From positions 310,001 to 374,000 of the forward strand of contig NZ_SJSO01000002.1 of assembly GCF_004331735.1 (NCBI RefSeq): DNA of 64,000 nucleotides. Reading direction: 5' to 3'. Position numbers and translations under genes: made by a program. Source of the DNA: Pedobacter psychrodurus. GTDB taxonomy: Bacteria; Bacteroidota; Bacteroidia; Sphingobacteriales; Sphingobacteriaceae. The notes beneath the pieces are model-generated. The model saw only the letters and a program-made list of their open reading frames with translations, did no database searches and had not been told where the DNA came from. The first letter of the stretch is position 1, and each line of letters starts with the position of its first letter. This document shows, one piece after another, positions 1-8,490 of the stretch.

Positions 1-834
1 TCTTCTAAACCACGTTAACTGACGCTTGGCAAAGCGACGGGTATTTTGTTTAATTGCAGTAATGGCATCCTCAAGAGATAATCTTCCGTCTAGGTAATCG
101 AAAAGCTCACTATAACCTACTGTGTTTAAAGCATTATATTTTTTAAATGATATTAGCGATTTTACTTCGTCTACTAAACCATCAGCAATCATTTTATCAA
201 CTCTTCGGTTAATTCGGTCGTATAGAACAGCACGATCGGTATTAAGCCCGATTTTGATGATATTAAATGGTCTTTCCTTTTTTGTAGCCGATAGCATTGA
301 CGAAAGTTTTTGGCCTGTTGATAAAAATACCTCCAAACCCCTGATCATTCTTTGTGGATTTTGTTGATCTACCTTTGCGAAATATTCAGGATCTAATGTT
401 GCCAGCTGTTTTTGAATACTTGTTAATCCTTCATCTTCAAGCTGTTTATTCAGCCTTTCGCGTATCGCTAAATCAATATCAGGCATTTCATCTAAACCAT
501 TAATTAAGGCATTTACATATAAACCCGAGCCCCCAACCATAATGGCCAGGTCGTGGTCTTTAAAAATTCGATTGAGCGTTCTTAAAGCTTCTATTTCAAA
601 ATCGCCTGTGCTAAACAGTTGTGAAGCCGAATGTGAATTAATGAAGTGATGTTTGGCTGCAGCTAACTCGTCTGCAGCAGGTTTTGCCGTGCCTATAGCC
701 ATTTCCTTAAAAAACTGACGGGAATCGGCAGAAATAATTTCTGTACCAAAATGTTGAGCCAGTTGAATAGCCAGGGCTGTTTTTCCAATTGCTGTCGGAC
801 CAACGATGGATATTAAGGTTTTTGGGTGATGCAT
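1..834 (-). CDS. miaA: tRNA dimethylallyltransferase MiaA (C-terminus cut by window edge)
   Basis: Transfers a dimethylallyl group to N6 of A37 in tRNAs that read codons starting with U. Reading from ATG at 834, the protein begins MHHPKTLISIVGPTAIGKTA, which holds the P-loop GPTAIGKT. The family motifs SADSRQFFKEM, GGSGLYVNALI and, at the window edge, KRQLTWFRR follow. The frame is open for 278 codons to base 1, so only the last few tens of residues are missing. The start lies just beyond a terminator hairpin that ends the upstream gene, so it probably has its own promoter, though I see no clear one. Identity is firm. Confidence 0.95.
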   Translation of the reverse strand, partial: MHHPKTLISIVGPTAIGKTALAIQLAQHFGTEIISADSRQFFKEMAIGTAKPAADELAAAKHHFINSHSASQLFSTGDFEIEALRTLNRIFKDHDLAIMVGGSGLYVNALINGLDEMPDIDLAIRERLNKQLEDEGLTSIQKQLATLDPEYFAKVDQQNPQRMIRGLEVFLSTGQKLSSMLSATKKERPFNIIKIGLNTDRAVLYDRINRRVDKMIADGLVDEVKSLISFKKYNALNTVGYSELFDYLDGRLSLEDAITAIKQNTRRFAKRQLTWFRR

Positions 835-848
835 AGGGGTATAAAATA

Positions 849-882
849 AAAGCTGCCAAATTTAAATATTTGGCAGCTTTTT
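849..882 (-). terminator. Rho-independent terminator of the pRiA4b ORF-3-like gene
   Basis: A ten-base perfect stem (AGCTGCCAAA at 851-860 pairing with 869-878) is flanked by A and T runs. It lies 23 bases after the stop of the gene at 905-1555 and just before miaA. The symmetry lets it work on both strands. Confidence 0.75.
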
Positions 883-904
883 GCATTTATTATTTTGTTG
901 CTAA

Positions 905-1555
905 TTAATAATCATCTTTGTGACTATCATCTTCGAAGTTGTCGCTATCAGAAAACTCATCTCCAAATTCATCGCTTTCGCTCTCATTTTCTTCGTCTCT
1001 TTCTTCTTCATTGATTCCCATTTCGCCCATGGCTTCCAGTTCATCTGTATCTTCAGGAACAAAATTCATTTCGTTTAAGAAATCAAATTCACCTGCCACT
1101 GCACCAACAGTTGCTCCAGGATCGGCGATAGGTACATTGCTGCTTTCGAAAATTTTAGGTGCTTCGCCACTGCTTTTGGCCAAAAATGGGTATTCGATAT
1201 TTGGATCGGCATCTAAAATTATTTTTACCAGTTCCACATGAAAATCATATGGGCGATCGAAATTATAGATATAATAAAACTTTTGATGTGGATCTTCAAT
1301 AAAACCACTTAGTTTAGAATTCTCCATCAAAACTACGCGGTCTTTTTTACGTTCGCTTGGTAAATAAGCAATTTCATCACCCTTTAACCAATTATCGGTG
1401 CTTACGTAAAAAGAGGAAGATTTTTCAGCATTATAACCCGTAGATCTGTGGATAGCCTTATGCAGGTCTTCAAATGTTTGGTTTGATTTAATGTCGATCT
1501 CTCTCACAACATCATCAAAATCTTCGAAAGTAATTCTAAATTTATAAATAGCCAT
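905..1555 (-). CDS. pRiA4b ORF-3-like / IS1096 TnpR-like domain protein
   Basis: 216 residues beginning MAIYKFRITFED. The N-terminal 150 residues (beta-rich start, STGYNAEKSSSFYVS, YIYNFDRPYDFHVELVKI) match the plasmid pRiA4b ORF-3-like family, also annotated as IS1096 passenger TnpR. The molecular role is unknown to me. The last 40 residues are almost all Asp, Glu and Ser. An in-frame ATG 72 bases upstream exists, but its segment does not look like the family, so I chose 1555. Despite the family name there is no transposase or terminal repeat nearby, so I treat it as a resident gene. Confidence 0.8.
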   Translation of the reverse strand: MAIYKFRITFEDFDDVVREIDIKSNQTFEDLHKAIHRSTGYNAEKSSSFYVSTDNWLKGDEIAYLPSERKKDRVVLMENSKLSGFIEDPHQKFYYIYNFDRPYDFHVELVKIILDADPNIEYPFLAKSSGEAPKIFESSNVPIADPGATVGAVAGEFDFLNEMNFVPEDTDELEAMGEMGINEEERDEENESESDEFGDEFSDSDNFEDDSHKDDY

Positions 1556-1654
1556 TATAGTGTTTTGGAACCGTAAAAATAAAGTTAATTTATAATTACC
1601 ACAAATATCAAATGCCATAAAAGACATCTTAATTACAGTGTTTTAGCAATTAAA

Positions 1655-3061
1655 TTATTTATTAACAGGATTTAATCCCATTTGTTTTGCCAGGTTTAGC
1701 ATAAAATTAAATGCTTCTTGATAGTCGTTTGTAATCTCGCCCTCTAATATGGCTTCGCGGATGGCATTTTTAATTAGGCCAACTTCTTTTCCCGCATCAA
1801 GATCGAAAGTTTCCATGATATCGTTTCCTGAAATAGGGGGTTGCCAATTTCTAATTTTATCGCGTTCTTCTACATCTTTAAGCTTTTGTTTAACCAGTTC
1901 AAAGTTGTTTCTGTATTTCGTTTTTTTGTATTCGTTTTTGGTGGTTACATCGGCATTGCAAAGCAACATCAAACTTTCAATTTCTTCTCCGGCATCAAAA
2001 AGTAATCGCCTCACGGCAGAATCTGTAACGGTTTCCTGCGCCAGAACAATTGGGCGTAAATGAAGTTGCACCAATTTTTGTACGTACTTCATCTTTTCGT
2101 TTAGCGGAAGTTTTAGCTGTGCAAATATTTTAGGAACCATTCTGGCTCCTCTGTCTTCATGTCCGTGGAATGTCCAGCCATGACCTTCTTCAAAACGTTT
2201 GGTAGCAGGTTTGGCAATATCGTGTAAAATTGCAGCCCAACGCAACCATAAATCATCAGTATCAGCACAGATGTTATCCAATACTTCCAGCGTATGGTAA
2301 AAATTATCTTTATGCCCCTTTCCTTTAATAATCTCTACACCATAAAGCTGTGCCATTTGAGGGAAAATGAGCTGTAATAAGCCTGTATCAAAAAGGTGTT
2401 TAAAGCCTACCGAAGGTTTTTTAGAGAGGATGATTTTATTCATCTCATCCGTAATCCGCTCTTTTGATACAATGATAATACGCTGCTTTTGCGTTTTAAT
2501 GGCATTTAGGGCAGCTGGATCGATGTTAAAATTAAGCTGCGAAGCAAAGCGGATTGCACGCATCATGCGCAACGGATCGTCAGAAAAAGTAATTTCTGGA
2601 TCAAGTGGGGTACGGATCAGCTTATTTTCTAAATCTTTAATGCCTTCAAATGGATCTAACAGTTCGCCAAAATGATCAGCGTTTAAATTAATGGCTAAAG
2701 CATTAATGGTAAAATCTCTGCGCAGCTGGTCATCTTCTAAGGTGCCATCTTCAACAATTGGCTTACGCGAATCAGAACGGTAAGATTCTTTTCTGGCGCC
2801 TACAAATTCGACTTCTAAATCCTGATATTTAATATTTGCTGTACCAAAATTTTTAAAAACAGCAACTTTGGTGTTTAGTTTTCTGCCTACCGCTTCAGCA
2901 TATGCTATTCCACTGCCCACAACAACCACATCAATATCTTTTGAAGGACGATCTAAAAATAAATCGCGAACAAAGCCTCCGATTACATACGCTTCGGTAT
3001 TGTGCTTATCGGCAATTGAGGATAAGGTTTTAAATATGGGGTTTTGTAGGTGTTGCTGCAT
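1655..3061 (-). CDS. CCA tRNA nucleotidyltransferase / poly(A) polymerase family with HD domain
   Basis: A class II nucleotidyltransferase of 468 residues that adds or repairs the CCA end of tRNA, or adds poly(A). The head domain shows [19 protein letters not shown] (residues about 28-46), with the metal-binding DxD in [18 protein letters not shown] and the [11 protein letters not shown] flexible region follow. An HD-type domain starts near residue 255 ([11 protein letters not shown] ... [10 protein letters not shown]), and its HD pair suggests extra phosphohydrolase activity. The start is ATG at 3061. The upstream side carries a palindromic repeat (3073-3136) rather than an obvious promoter. 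Confidence 0.9.
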   Translation of the reverse strand: MQQHLQNPIFKTLSSIADKHNTEAYVIGGFVRDLFLDRPSKDIDVVVVGSGIAYAEAVGRKLNTKVAVFKNFGTANIKYQDLEVEFVGARKESYRSDSRKPIVEDGTLEDDQLRRDFTINALAINLNADHFGELLDPFEGIKDLENKLIRTPLDPEITFSDDPLRMMRAIRFASQLNFNIDPAALNAIKTQKQRIIIVSKERITDEMNKIILSKKPSVGFKHLFDTGLLQLIFPQMAQLYGVEIIKGKGHKDNFYHTLEVLDNICADTDDLWLRWAAILHDIAKPATKRFEEGHGWTFHGHEDRGARMVPKIFAQLKLPLNEKMKYVQKLVQLHLRPIVLAQETVTDSAVRRLLFDAGEEIESLMLLCNADVTTKNEYKKTKYRNNFELVKQKLKDVEERDKIRNWQPPISGNDIMETFDLDAGKEVGLIKNAIREAILEGEITNDYQEAFNFMLNLAKQMGLNPVNK

Positions 3062-3072
3062 AAAAATTGCTT

Positions 3073-3136
3073 CGTCATGCTGAGCTTAGAAAGAGTCTGT
3101 AAGCTTTAAACAGATCCTTCGTGCCTCAGGATGACA
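3073..3136. repeat. Bipartite palindromic element with CGTCAT ... ATGAC ends
   Basis: The element begins CGTCATGCTGAGC and ends CTCAGGATGAC, with a central stem AAGCTTTAAACAG region. It sits between tsaC and the CCA enzyme gene. It belongs to the same family as the elements at 20734, 33828, 42319, 46110 and 63133, sharing ends but differing inside. Confidence 0.65.
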
Positions 3137-3160
3137 ATAAGAATTACAAAAGTAATAAAA

Positions 3161-3727
3161 TTACTTCCTAATAAACTCAAATTGTCCGCTAGGAGAAAGT
3201 TTCATAATAGTTGATGGTTTTCTGTTGGTTCGATTTTCTTGTTCGAAATCTACCACATAATCAACAGCATCAATAATTTCAGGTGCTATATCGTCAAAGA
3301 ATTTTGGCGATGGCTGTCCGCTTAAATTTGCAGAGGTAGAAACAATGGGTTTTCTAAAGCGTTGGATTAATGGTGTGCAAAAATCGTGTTTAACAATTCT
3401 GATCCCCACGCTTCCATCCGCATTGATTACGTTTGGTGCTAAGTTTTTTGCCCCAGAGAAAATAATGGTTAAGGGGTTTTCTGCATATTCAATTAAATCA
3501 TAAGCCACATCAGGGATTTCCGCTACATAACTTTGCAGTTTGCTATCTACATCCAATAATACGATTAAACTCTTTTCGGCAGGGCGATTTTTTATCTTTA
3601 GTAATTTATCTACTGCCTCAGGGTTACTTGCATCGCAGCCCAAGCCCCAAATGGTATCCGTTGGATATAGAATAACTCCTCCTGATTTTAATACTTCAAA
3701 AGCTTTATTAATCTCGTCTCTTAACAT
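3161..3727 (-). CDS. tsaC: L-threonylcarbamoyladenylate synthase (Sua5/YciO/YrdC)
   Basis: Makes threonylcarbamoyl-AMP from threonine, bicarbonate and ATP, the first step of t6A37 tRNA modification. It is 188 residues, a YrdC domain without the C-terminal Sua5 extension. Visible motifs are GGVILYPTDTIWGLGCDA, KNRPAEKSLIVL, VGIRIVKHDFCTPLI and VSTSANLSGQPSP. The start ATG at 3727 lies four bases after a TAACTTTG box on the minus strand, which points to a leaderless mRNA. Closely related YciO proteins share the fold, but the full STSANxSG motif favours TsaC. Confidence 0.9.
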   Translation of the reverse strand: MLRDEINKAFEVLKSGGVILYPTDTIWGLGCDASNPEAVDKLLKIKNRPAEKSLIVLLDVDSKLQSYVAEIPDVAYDLIEYAENPLTIIFSGAKNLAPNVINADGSVGIRIVKHDFCTPLIQRFRKPIVSTSANLSGQPSPKFFDDIAPEIIDAVDYVVDFEQENRTNRKPSTIMKLSPSGQFEFIRK

Positions 3728-3731
3728 GTTA

Positions 3732-3739
3732 CAAAGTTA
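3732..3739 (-). promoter_or_regulatory. Bacteroidota -7 box TAACTTTG of tsaC
   Basis: A perfect TAnnTTTG match on the minus strand, ending four bases before the tsaC ATG. I see no TTG at the expected -33 position. The spacing puts the transcript start at or next to the ATG. Confidence 0.45.
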
Positions 3740-3918
3740 ATTTATTCGACGAAGTTTATAAGGAAGTGATAGAGGAAAAACTTCGATACACATTTTACCA
3801 TTCTAATCCTAAGGCTGACAGCTATCTGATGGCTGTAAAACAGATCTTGTCAGAATACCCTCCATTTACTTTTCAACGATTTAATCCAATTGTAAAATAT
3901 TTATTCATAGATACATAG
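3736..3918 (+). pseudogene. Open frame of 60 codons without a start, possible gene remnant
   Basis: From GTT at 3736 to TAG at 3916 the plus strand reads as protein-like sequence (NLFDEVYKEVIEEKLRYTF ... PKADSYLMAVKQI ... FNPIVKYLFIDT) with a normal amino acid mix. There is no ATG, GTG or TTG at its head, and the frame runs back into tsaC on the other strand. I do not recognise the family. It may be the tail of a gene destroyed by rearrangement, or chance. Confidence 0.3.
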
Positions 3919-3986
3919 CGTCAAAACATAATCAAACAGAAATCGTTTTACAGATAACAATCTGATTGTAAAAAATGTTAAATGAT

Positions 3987-4018
3987 TTGCCGTTTGGTTC
4001 CCAAAATCGTTATATTTA
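3987..4018 (+). promoter_or_regulatory. Promoter of the DUF4136 lipoprotein gene
   Basis: TTG at 3987-3989, a 21-base spacer, then TATATTTA at 4011-4018 (seven of eight positions of TAnnTTTG). The predicted transcript start is near 4023, giving a leader of about 25 bases to ATG 4049. Confidence 0.5.
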
Positions 4019-4048
4019 TGTCAGGTTATTTATACAACAGCGCACAAA

Positions 4049-4606
4049 ATGAGAACAACACAAAAATTATTAATACTTTTTACAGTGGTATTGGCATTAG
4101 CAGGATGTACAACACTCCGCACCGCATCAGATTACGATAAAAATGTTGATTTAAGCGGCTACAAAACTTACAACTTTTACGATAAAGGTATTACAAGGGT
4201 TAAGCTTAATAATCTGGATAAACGCAGATTAATTGCTGCGGTTGAATCTGAAATGAATGCAAAAGGGTTTACCAAATCAGATCGACCTGATTTATTGGTT
4301 AATTTGGTGGTGGTTGCCCGAGAAAAAACAGATGTTTATGGACCAGGTTACTATGGTGGCTGGGGATGGGGCTGGCGTGGCGGCTGGGGAAATCCATTCT
4401 GGGGCGGCGGTGGAACCTACGTAAACCAATATATTGAAGGTACAATTATTATCGATTTCTTAGATCCTGCTAAAAAGATTTTATTCTGGCATGGACAAGG
4501 ATCTGGTTTTAATCTGGATAGCTTTAATAAAAGAGAAGAGCGCTTATACACAGGTGTAAAAGAAATATTGGCACAATATCCGCCAAACGTTACAGCTGCT
4601 AAATAA
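4049..4606 (+). CDS. DUF4136 domain lipoprotein
   Basis: 185 residues with a lipoprotein signal (hydrophobic LLILFTVVLALAGC, lipidated Cys20). The body has the DUF4136 pattern: SDYDKNVDLSGYKTYNFYD, RLIAAVESEMNAKGFTKSDRPDLLVNLVV, then a glycine- and tryptophan-rich loop near 105-125 (YYGGWGWGWRGGWGNPFWGG), and EGTIIIDFLDPAKKILFWHG. It should be anchored in the periplasm or outer membrane. The biochemical role of the family is not known. It is monocistronic, with a promoter before it and a terminator after it. Confidence 0.85.
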   Translation: MRTTQKLLILFTVVLALAGCTTLRTASDYDKNVDLSGYKTYNFYDKGITRVKLNNLDKRRLIAAVESEMNAKGFTKSDRPDLLVNLVVVAREKTDVYGPGYYGGWGWGWRGGWGNPFWGGGGTYVNQYIEGTIIIDFLDPAKKILFWHGQGSGFNLDSFNKREERLYTGVKEILAQYPPNVTAAK

Positions 4607-4662
4607 AGTTTAGGCTGTTACGTTAAAAGATCTAAATAGCAACGTATGAATTGCTGATGATT

Positions 4663-4702
4663 AAGGGCTGAACAATTTCAAAAGAAATTGCAGCCCTTTT
4701 TC
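4663..4702 (+). terminator. Terminator after the DUF4136 gene
   Basis: The stem AAGGGCTG / CAGCCCTT is extended by a second arm (AATTTC / GAAATT) and followed by TTTTTCTTT, 56 bases after the stop codon. Confidence 0.75.
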
Positions 4703-4796
4703 TTTATTAGGGCCCATAAGATTTTATTGTTTTTAATAAAAAGAACTATCGATTTGCTGAAATTGAGTTTTTTATATTTGAAAAGCAGGGGTAGTG

Positions 4797-4920
4797 CTAC
4801 TATCAGTCGTTAGTCCTGCCAATGCTCCAAGTCCTCATCCGATGCTAGTTTAGTGCCGATTCATCGGTAAAGGATCGGATTGTGGGCTTTCCGCGAATGT
4901 CAGGTTTAAATTGGGACAGA
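4797..4920 (-). repeat. Degenerate copy of the ~340 bp non-coding repeat
   Basis: The stretch (AGTCCTGCC..TGCTCCAAGTCC ... GGCTTTCCGC ... GTCAGGTTTA) aligns with the reverse complement of part of the tandem unit at 44967-45300. The rest of the 378-base gap 4607-4984 holds a terminator and nothing else I can recognise. Confidence 0.55.
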
Positions 4921-4984
4921 TTGTAGTGATAACTTAGAAATGGTATCCCTATGGCAGTCACCTTGAGCGTAGTGGAAGGGGATT

Positions 4985-6184
4985 TTAGAGCGTTAAATAG
5001 CAATCCATTAATTGCTGAGTAACTACAGGACTGTTGAATTTTTGAACAAATTCCAGCCCTTTTTCTTTCATTTCTTTTTGAAGCTGAGGATTTTCTACAA
5101 TCTGATTGATCGCTTTAGCTAAAGCATTGGCATCTGTTGGTGAGATGTATAAACTATCAGGGCCGCCAGCTTCTTCCAGGCACGACCCGGTTGCTGCAAC
5201 TACAGGAACCGAAGAATATAGGGCCTCAATAATCGGGATGCCAAAACCTTCGTAAAAGGAAGGATAAACAAAAACACCTGCCATTTGATAAATACCAGGC
5301 AGATCGGCAAAAGGTATATTTTTTAAGAATAAGATCCTGTTTTTAAGGCCAAGCTTTTCTATTTCTTTTTCAACTGTTTTAAAATAAGCTGTTTGTTTGC
5401 CTATCACTACTAACTTATAATCTTTATTTACCTCTTTTAGGGCCTGAACAGCCAATTTTAGATTTTTCCGTTCTTCAATGGTACCAACGTTCAGAATGTA
5501 TTTCTCAGGCAGCTTATAGGTTGCCCTAATTCTGCTCAATGTTTCTTTCGGGAAGGGTGTTTTAAAACTATCATCGCAGCTTTGGTAAATCACTTCGATC
5601 TTCTCTGGATTAATTCCATAAAGATCAATGATATCTTCCTTTGTTTTTTCGCTGATGGCGATAATCTTACTAGCCCGTTTGCAAGCAGACTTGCTTTTCC
5701 ATTCATATAATTTCCTGTCGATAAATTTATAATACTGAGGAAAACGAAGGAAGATTAAATCATGGATGGTAACGATCGCTTTAATCCGGGTATGCTCAAT
5801 GGCGAAAGGGATTTCATGACTGAGTCCATGATAAATCTGAACCTCATCACGAACGAGATCTTTTAAGATATTTAAGCTCCTCCAAAGGAAACTGCCATTT
5901 TGAGGTAATTTAAGCTCGATATTATCTTTTTCGAAAAAAGCATCAATCTGTTTAGCTGATTTTACTTTTGGAGCGTACACCAAATATTGGTGTTGAGGAA
6001 ATTGATGTGCCAAATGCTCAATTAAAGACCGGCTGTAATTACCTAATCCTGTTAAGTTATTCGCCGCACGCTTGCCATCGTATCCTATTTTGAGTGGAAA
6101 GCTTAAAGCCGAAAGACTAAAGCTTGATTGCTCAAGTTCGGTACTTTCGGCTTTTTGAGTTTGAGTTTCGCTTTCAGCTTTCAC
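4985..6184 (-). CDS. Glycosyltransferase family 4 protein
   Basis: Retaining GT-B sugar transferase of 399 residues, likely acting on cell-surface polysaccharide at the cytoplasmic face. The N-terminal domain starts at LKIGYDGKRAANNLTGLGNYSRSL. The C-terminal domain has NVGTIEERKNLKLAVQAL and the EGFGIPIIEALYSSVPVV motif (E-x7-E type nucleotide binding). GTG at 6184 is the only usable start, 15 bases after the dapD stop, so the two genes look co-transcribed. The first 30 residues (MKAESETQTQKAESTELEQS...) come from short GCTGAAAGC-type DNA repeats and are not part of the family fold. Confidence 0.85.
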   Translation of the reverse strand: MKAESETQTQKAESTELEQSSFSLSALSFPLKIGYDGKRAANNLTGLGNYSRSLIEHLAHQFPQHQYLVYAPKVKSAKQIDAFFEKDNIELKLPQNGSFLWRSLNILKDLVRDEVQIYHGLSHEIPFAIEHTRIKAIVTIHDLIFLRFPQYYKFIDRKLYEWKSKSACKRASKIIAISEKTKEDIIDLYGINPEKIEVIYQSCDDSFKTPFPKETLSRIRATYKLPEKYILNVGTIEERKNLKLAVQALKEVNKDYKLVVIGKQTAYFKTVEKEIEKLGLKNRILFLKNIPFADLPGIYQMAGVFVYPSFYEGFGIPIIEALYSSVPVVAATGSCLEEAGGPDSLYISPTDANALAKAINQIVENPQLQKEMKEKGLEFVQKFNSPVVTQQLMDCYLTL

Positions 6185-6199
6185 CTTTTTGCTTTCAGC
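6107..6199. repeat. GCTGAAAGC / GCCGAAAG repeat cluster at the dapD-glycosyltransferase junction
   Basis: On the minus strand the dapD stop TAA runs straight into GCTGAAAGC, repeated after a short spacer as GCTGAAAGC. GCCGAAAG then pairs with CTTTCGGC further on. The cluster spans the glycosyltransferase start and supplies its first ~30 codons. Confidence 0.55.
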
Positions 6200-7018
6200 T
6201 TAAACCGCTACATTATTTTCTCTTAACGCGTCGTTAAGCGAAGTTTTCTTATCTGTACTTTCTTTACGTTTACCAATAATTAAAGCACAAGGTACCTGAA
6301 ATTCGCCAGCAGGGAATTTTTTAGTATAACTTCCTGGTATTACAACCGAACGTGCAGGAACAATTCCTTTATATTCTACTGGGGTAGGGCCAGTAACATC
6401 AATGATTTTAGTTGATGCTGTTAACACCACATTTGCGCCCAAAACAACTTCTTTTTCTAATTTAACTCCTTCTACAACAATAGCTCTTGAACCCAAGAAA
6501 CAATCATCTTCAATAATTACAGGAGCAGCTTGTACAGGCTCTAATACACCACCAATACCCACACCACCACTTAAGTGAACGCGTTTACCAATTTGTGCAC
6601 AAGAACCAACTGTTGCCCAGGTATCAACCATAGTACCTTCATCAACATAAGCGCCAATGTTTACGTACGATGGCATCATGATTACACCTTTTGCTAAAAA
6701 CGAACCATAACGTGCACTTGCCATAGGCACAACACGTACACCAGTTGTTTTATAATCGGTTTTTAAATCCATTTTATCGTGGTAAACAAAAGGACCGCTT
6801 TTAATTTCTTTCATCTCGCGAATTGGGAAATATAAAATTACCGCTTTCTTTACCCATTCATTAATGCCCCAAGAGTTTAAAACTGGCTCAGCAACACGGA
6901 TTTCACCTTTATCAAGGCCCATAATAACGGCTTCAATGGCTTCGCAATAGTTACTGTATTTTAAAAGGGTTCTATCCTCCCAAGCGGCTTCAATTAATTT
7001 CTTTAAATCTGAATACAT
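6200..7018 (-). CDS. dapD: 2,3,4,5-tetrahydropyridine-2,6-dicarboxylate N-succinyltransferase
   Basis: Succinylates tetrahydrodipicolinate in lysine and meso-diaminopimelate synthesis; cytoplasmic trimer. It is 272 residues, close to the usual ~274. The N-terminal helical domain (LIEAAWEDRTLL) precedes a left-handed beta-helix of hexapeptide repeats from about residue 100 (GAYVDEGTMVDTWATVGSCAQIGKRVHLSGGVGIGGVLEP). EDDCFLGSRAIVVEGVKLEKEVVLGANVVLT matches DapD, not serine acetyltransferase. No other lysine gene is adjacent. Start ATG 7018. Confidence 0.95.
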   Translation of the reverse strand: MYSDLKKLIEAAWEDRTLLKYSNYCEAIEAVIMGLDKGEIRVAEPVLNSWGINEWVKKAVILYFPIREMKEIKSGPFVYHDKMDLKTDYKTTGVRVVPMASARYGSFLAKGVIMMPSYVNIGAYVDEGTMVDTWATVGSCAQIGKRVHLSGGVGIGGVLEPVQAAPVIIEDDCFLGSRAIVVEGVKLEKEVVLGANVVLTASTKIIDVTGPTPVEYKGIVPARSVVIPGSYTKKFPAGEFQVPCALIIGKRKESTDKKTSLNDALRENNVAV

Positions 7019-7066
7019 GATGTTTTTAAATTTTACGCAAAATAAATCAATTTTTGCTTATTAAAT

Positions 7067-7181
7067 GGTTAATTGTTTAAATTGTTTTGTAGATAGGTTA
7101 ATTGTTTAAATCGTTTAAACTAGTTAATTGTGGTTAGGCGCATATAACAGTTAACCAATTAACCAGTTTCTACAATTAACC
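7067..7181. repeat. GGTTAATTG-ended palindromic element
   Basis: Begins GGTTAATTGTTTAAA and ends ACAATTAACC, with further internal GTTAATTG / CAATTAAC copies in both orientations. It fills the dapD-S4 gene gap. The same family occurs at 16189-16297 and 58998-59071. Confidence 0.65.
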
Positions 7182-7189
7182 TAAATATG

Positions 7190-7197
7190 TATTTTTG
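7190..7197 (+). promoter_or_regulatory. -7 box TATTTTTG of the S4 RNA-binding gene
   Basis: A perfect TAnnTTTG, with TTTC 19 bases upstream as a weak -33. It ends seven bases before ATG 7205, so the leader would be absent or a few bases long. Confidence 0.5.
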
Positions 7198-7204
7198 AAA
7201 CTTT

Positions 7205-7606
7205 ATGACAGAGACAGAAAAACTTAGGATAGATAAATATTTATGGGCAATCAGGTTATTTAAAACACGGAGCCTGGCTACTGATGCCTGTAAAGCGGGT
7301 AGGGTGAAACTCAAAGGGCAGAATATTAAGCCTTCGGCTATTGTAAAAGTGGGTGAAATTTATCAGGTATCGAAAGGGATCGAAAAGAAAATTATCGAGG
7401 TGGTAGAACTTTCGTATAACAGAACAGATTCGCCAACGGCTTTAACAAAATACAAAGATTTAACGCCAGTTGAAGAAACGCATGCTTTTAAATCGATGTT
7501 TCATGCACCAAATCTAAAACGCGATAGAGGTACTGGCCGTCCGACTAAAAAAGATCGACGGGAAACAGATGACCTCATTGGCGGAATGTTTGAAGAAGAG
7601 GATTAG
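7205..7606 (+). CDS. S4-domain RNA-binding protein (HslR / Hsp15-like)
   Basis: 133 residues. The first 60 form an S4 RNA-binding domain (LRIDKYLWAIRLFKTRSLATDACKAGRVKLKGQNIKPSAIVKVGE) as in Hsp15, which binds stalled 50S subunits that carry peptidyl-tRNA. The C-terminal half is basic and ends in an acidic tail. By family it should rescue or recycle ribosomes; that is inference. The stop TAG (7604-7606) directly abuts the stop of the convergent EcsC gene. Confidence 0.85.
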   Translation: MTETEKLRIDKYLWAIRLFKTRSLATDACKAGRVKLKGQNIKPSAIVKVGEIYQVSKGIEKKIIEVVELSYNRTDSPTALTKYKDLTPVEETHAFKSMFHAPNLKRDRGTGRPTKKDRRETDDLIGGMFEEED

Positions 7607-8380
7607 TTAGTCTCCAGTCTTGAGTCTAAAGTCGTTAGTCGACTCATGACTAAGGACTATAGACTGAAGACTAAAATACCGCATCCGGTAACTCATCATG
7701 GCTGTTTTGCCCAGTTTTTCAATTAGTTTATAATTGGCAACTGCACCAACTGCTGCACCCACAAATGGAAGCATTTGCGCAAGTTTTGCTAAATCAATAT
7801 AATCACGGTATTGCTGTTGGAAGGTAAGCCAGTCAAATTCATCAATGTTGGTTGGCAATTGATGGGCTTTATCATCCCAATCCTGCATTTTCATGAAAAT
7901 ATTCTGGCTTTCTTCTTTACTTGAAAAAGCCAGTTGGAAGATATGTAAAATATATAAACGTTCGCGGTAATCTTTAACATCGTATCCATAAACGGCAGCA
8001 ATATCAAAAAGCATCTTCATCTTTATGCCCAGCAACAGTGGAAAATCAGCCAGGCTCATTAAAAAACCTCCTGCACCTGTAATTCCACCTTCAGCAGCAC
8101 CTGTTTTCTTATAATTTTCTATCTTTTGCTTAATTAATGCTTCGCGGTGCATCAAGGTTAAATTGATAACGGGTTTTGATGTGGTGAATGTTGAGCCAAA
8201 AAGCACAGCTTTAACCATCTGTTTTATGGCGGAGGTTATGGCGTTATGAACCTTATCAGGGATATAACTGTTTATTTTCTTCTGAACTTTATCGGTTACC
8301 TTATTAAAAAGTGAAGGTTTCTGCAAGGTTTTAAACTTCCAGAAATCTAATTCGCCCGTTATTTTTTGTTCGTAGTTCAT
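7607..8380 (-). CDS. EcsC family protein with repeat-derived tail
   Basis: 257 residues of the EcsC family, named after a gene of the Bacillus ABC-transporter operon ecs; its function is unresolved. Visible are WKFKTLQKPSLFNKV, an Ala/Gly-rich segment (GAAEGGITGAGGFLMSLADFPLLLGIKMKMLFDIAAVYGYD) and a second hydrophobic stretch (LPFVGAAVGAVANYKLI). The last 21 residues (SLQSIVLSHESTNDFRLKTGD) are encoded by an AGTC/GACT palindromic repeat, so the ancestral protein probably ended near MRYF. The stop abuts that of the S4 gene. Confidence 0.85.
   Translation of the reverse strand: MNYEQKITGELDFWKFKTLQKPSLFNKVTDKVQKKINSYIPDKVHNAITSAIKQMVKAVLFGSTFTTSKPVINLTLMHREALIKQKIENYKKTGAAEGGITGAGGFLMSLADFPLLLGIKMKMLFDIAAVYGYDVKDYRERLYILHIFQLAFSSKEESQNIFMKMQDWDDKAHQLPTNIDEFDWLTFQQQYRDYIDLAKLAQMLPFVGAAVGAVANYKLIEKLGKTAMMSYRMRYFSLQSIVLSHESTNDFRLKTGD
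7609..7672. repeat. AGTC / GACT inverted array
   Basis: Two 32-base arms meet at 7640/7641. The left arm holds five AGTC motifs and the right arm five GACT motifs, so the arms pair as an imperfect long hairpin. It lies inside the 3' end of the EcsC gene and may also terminate the convergent transcripts. Confidence 0.7.
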
Positions 8381-8490
8381 GTTTAATATACTACAATAAT
8401 TATTCCTTAAAATTTAACACAAATTAACTATGAAAAATGAATATTAAACTATATATTTAGTTAACCTAATTAAAACTTAATCCTTTCATT

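Noticed and set aside
905..1555. Transposon remnant, suggested by the IS1096 TnpR-like family name
   Set aside because: No transposase, terminal inverted repeats or target duplication nearby; the gene is intact with its own terminator.
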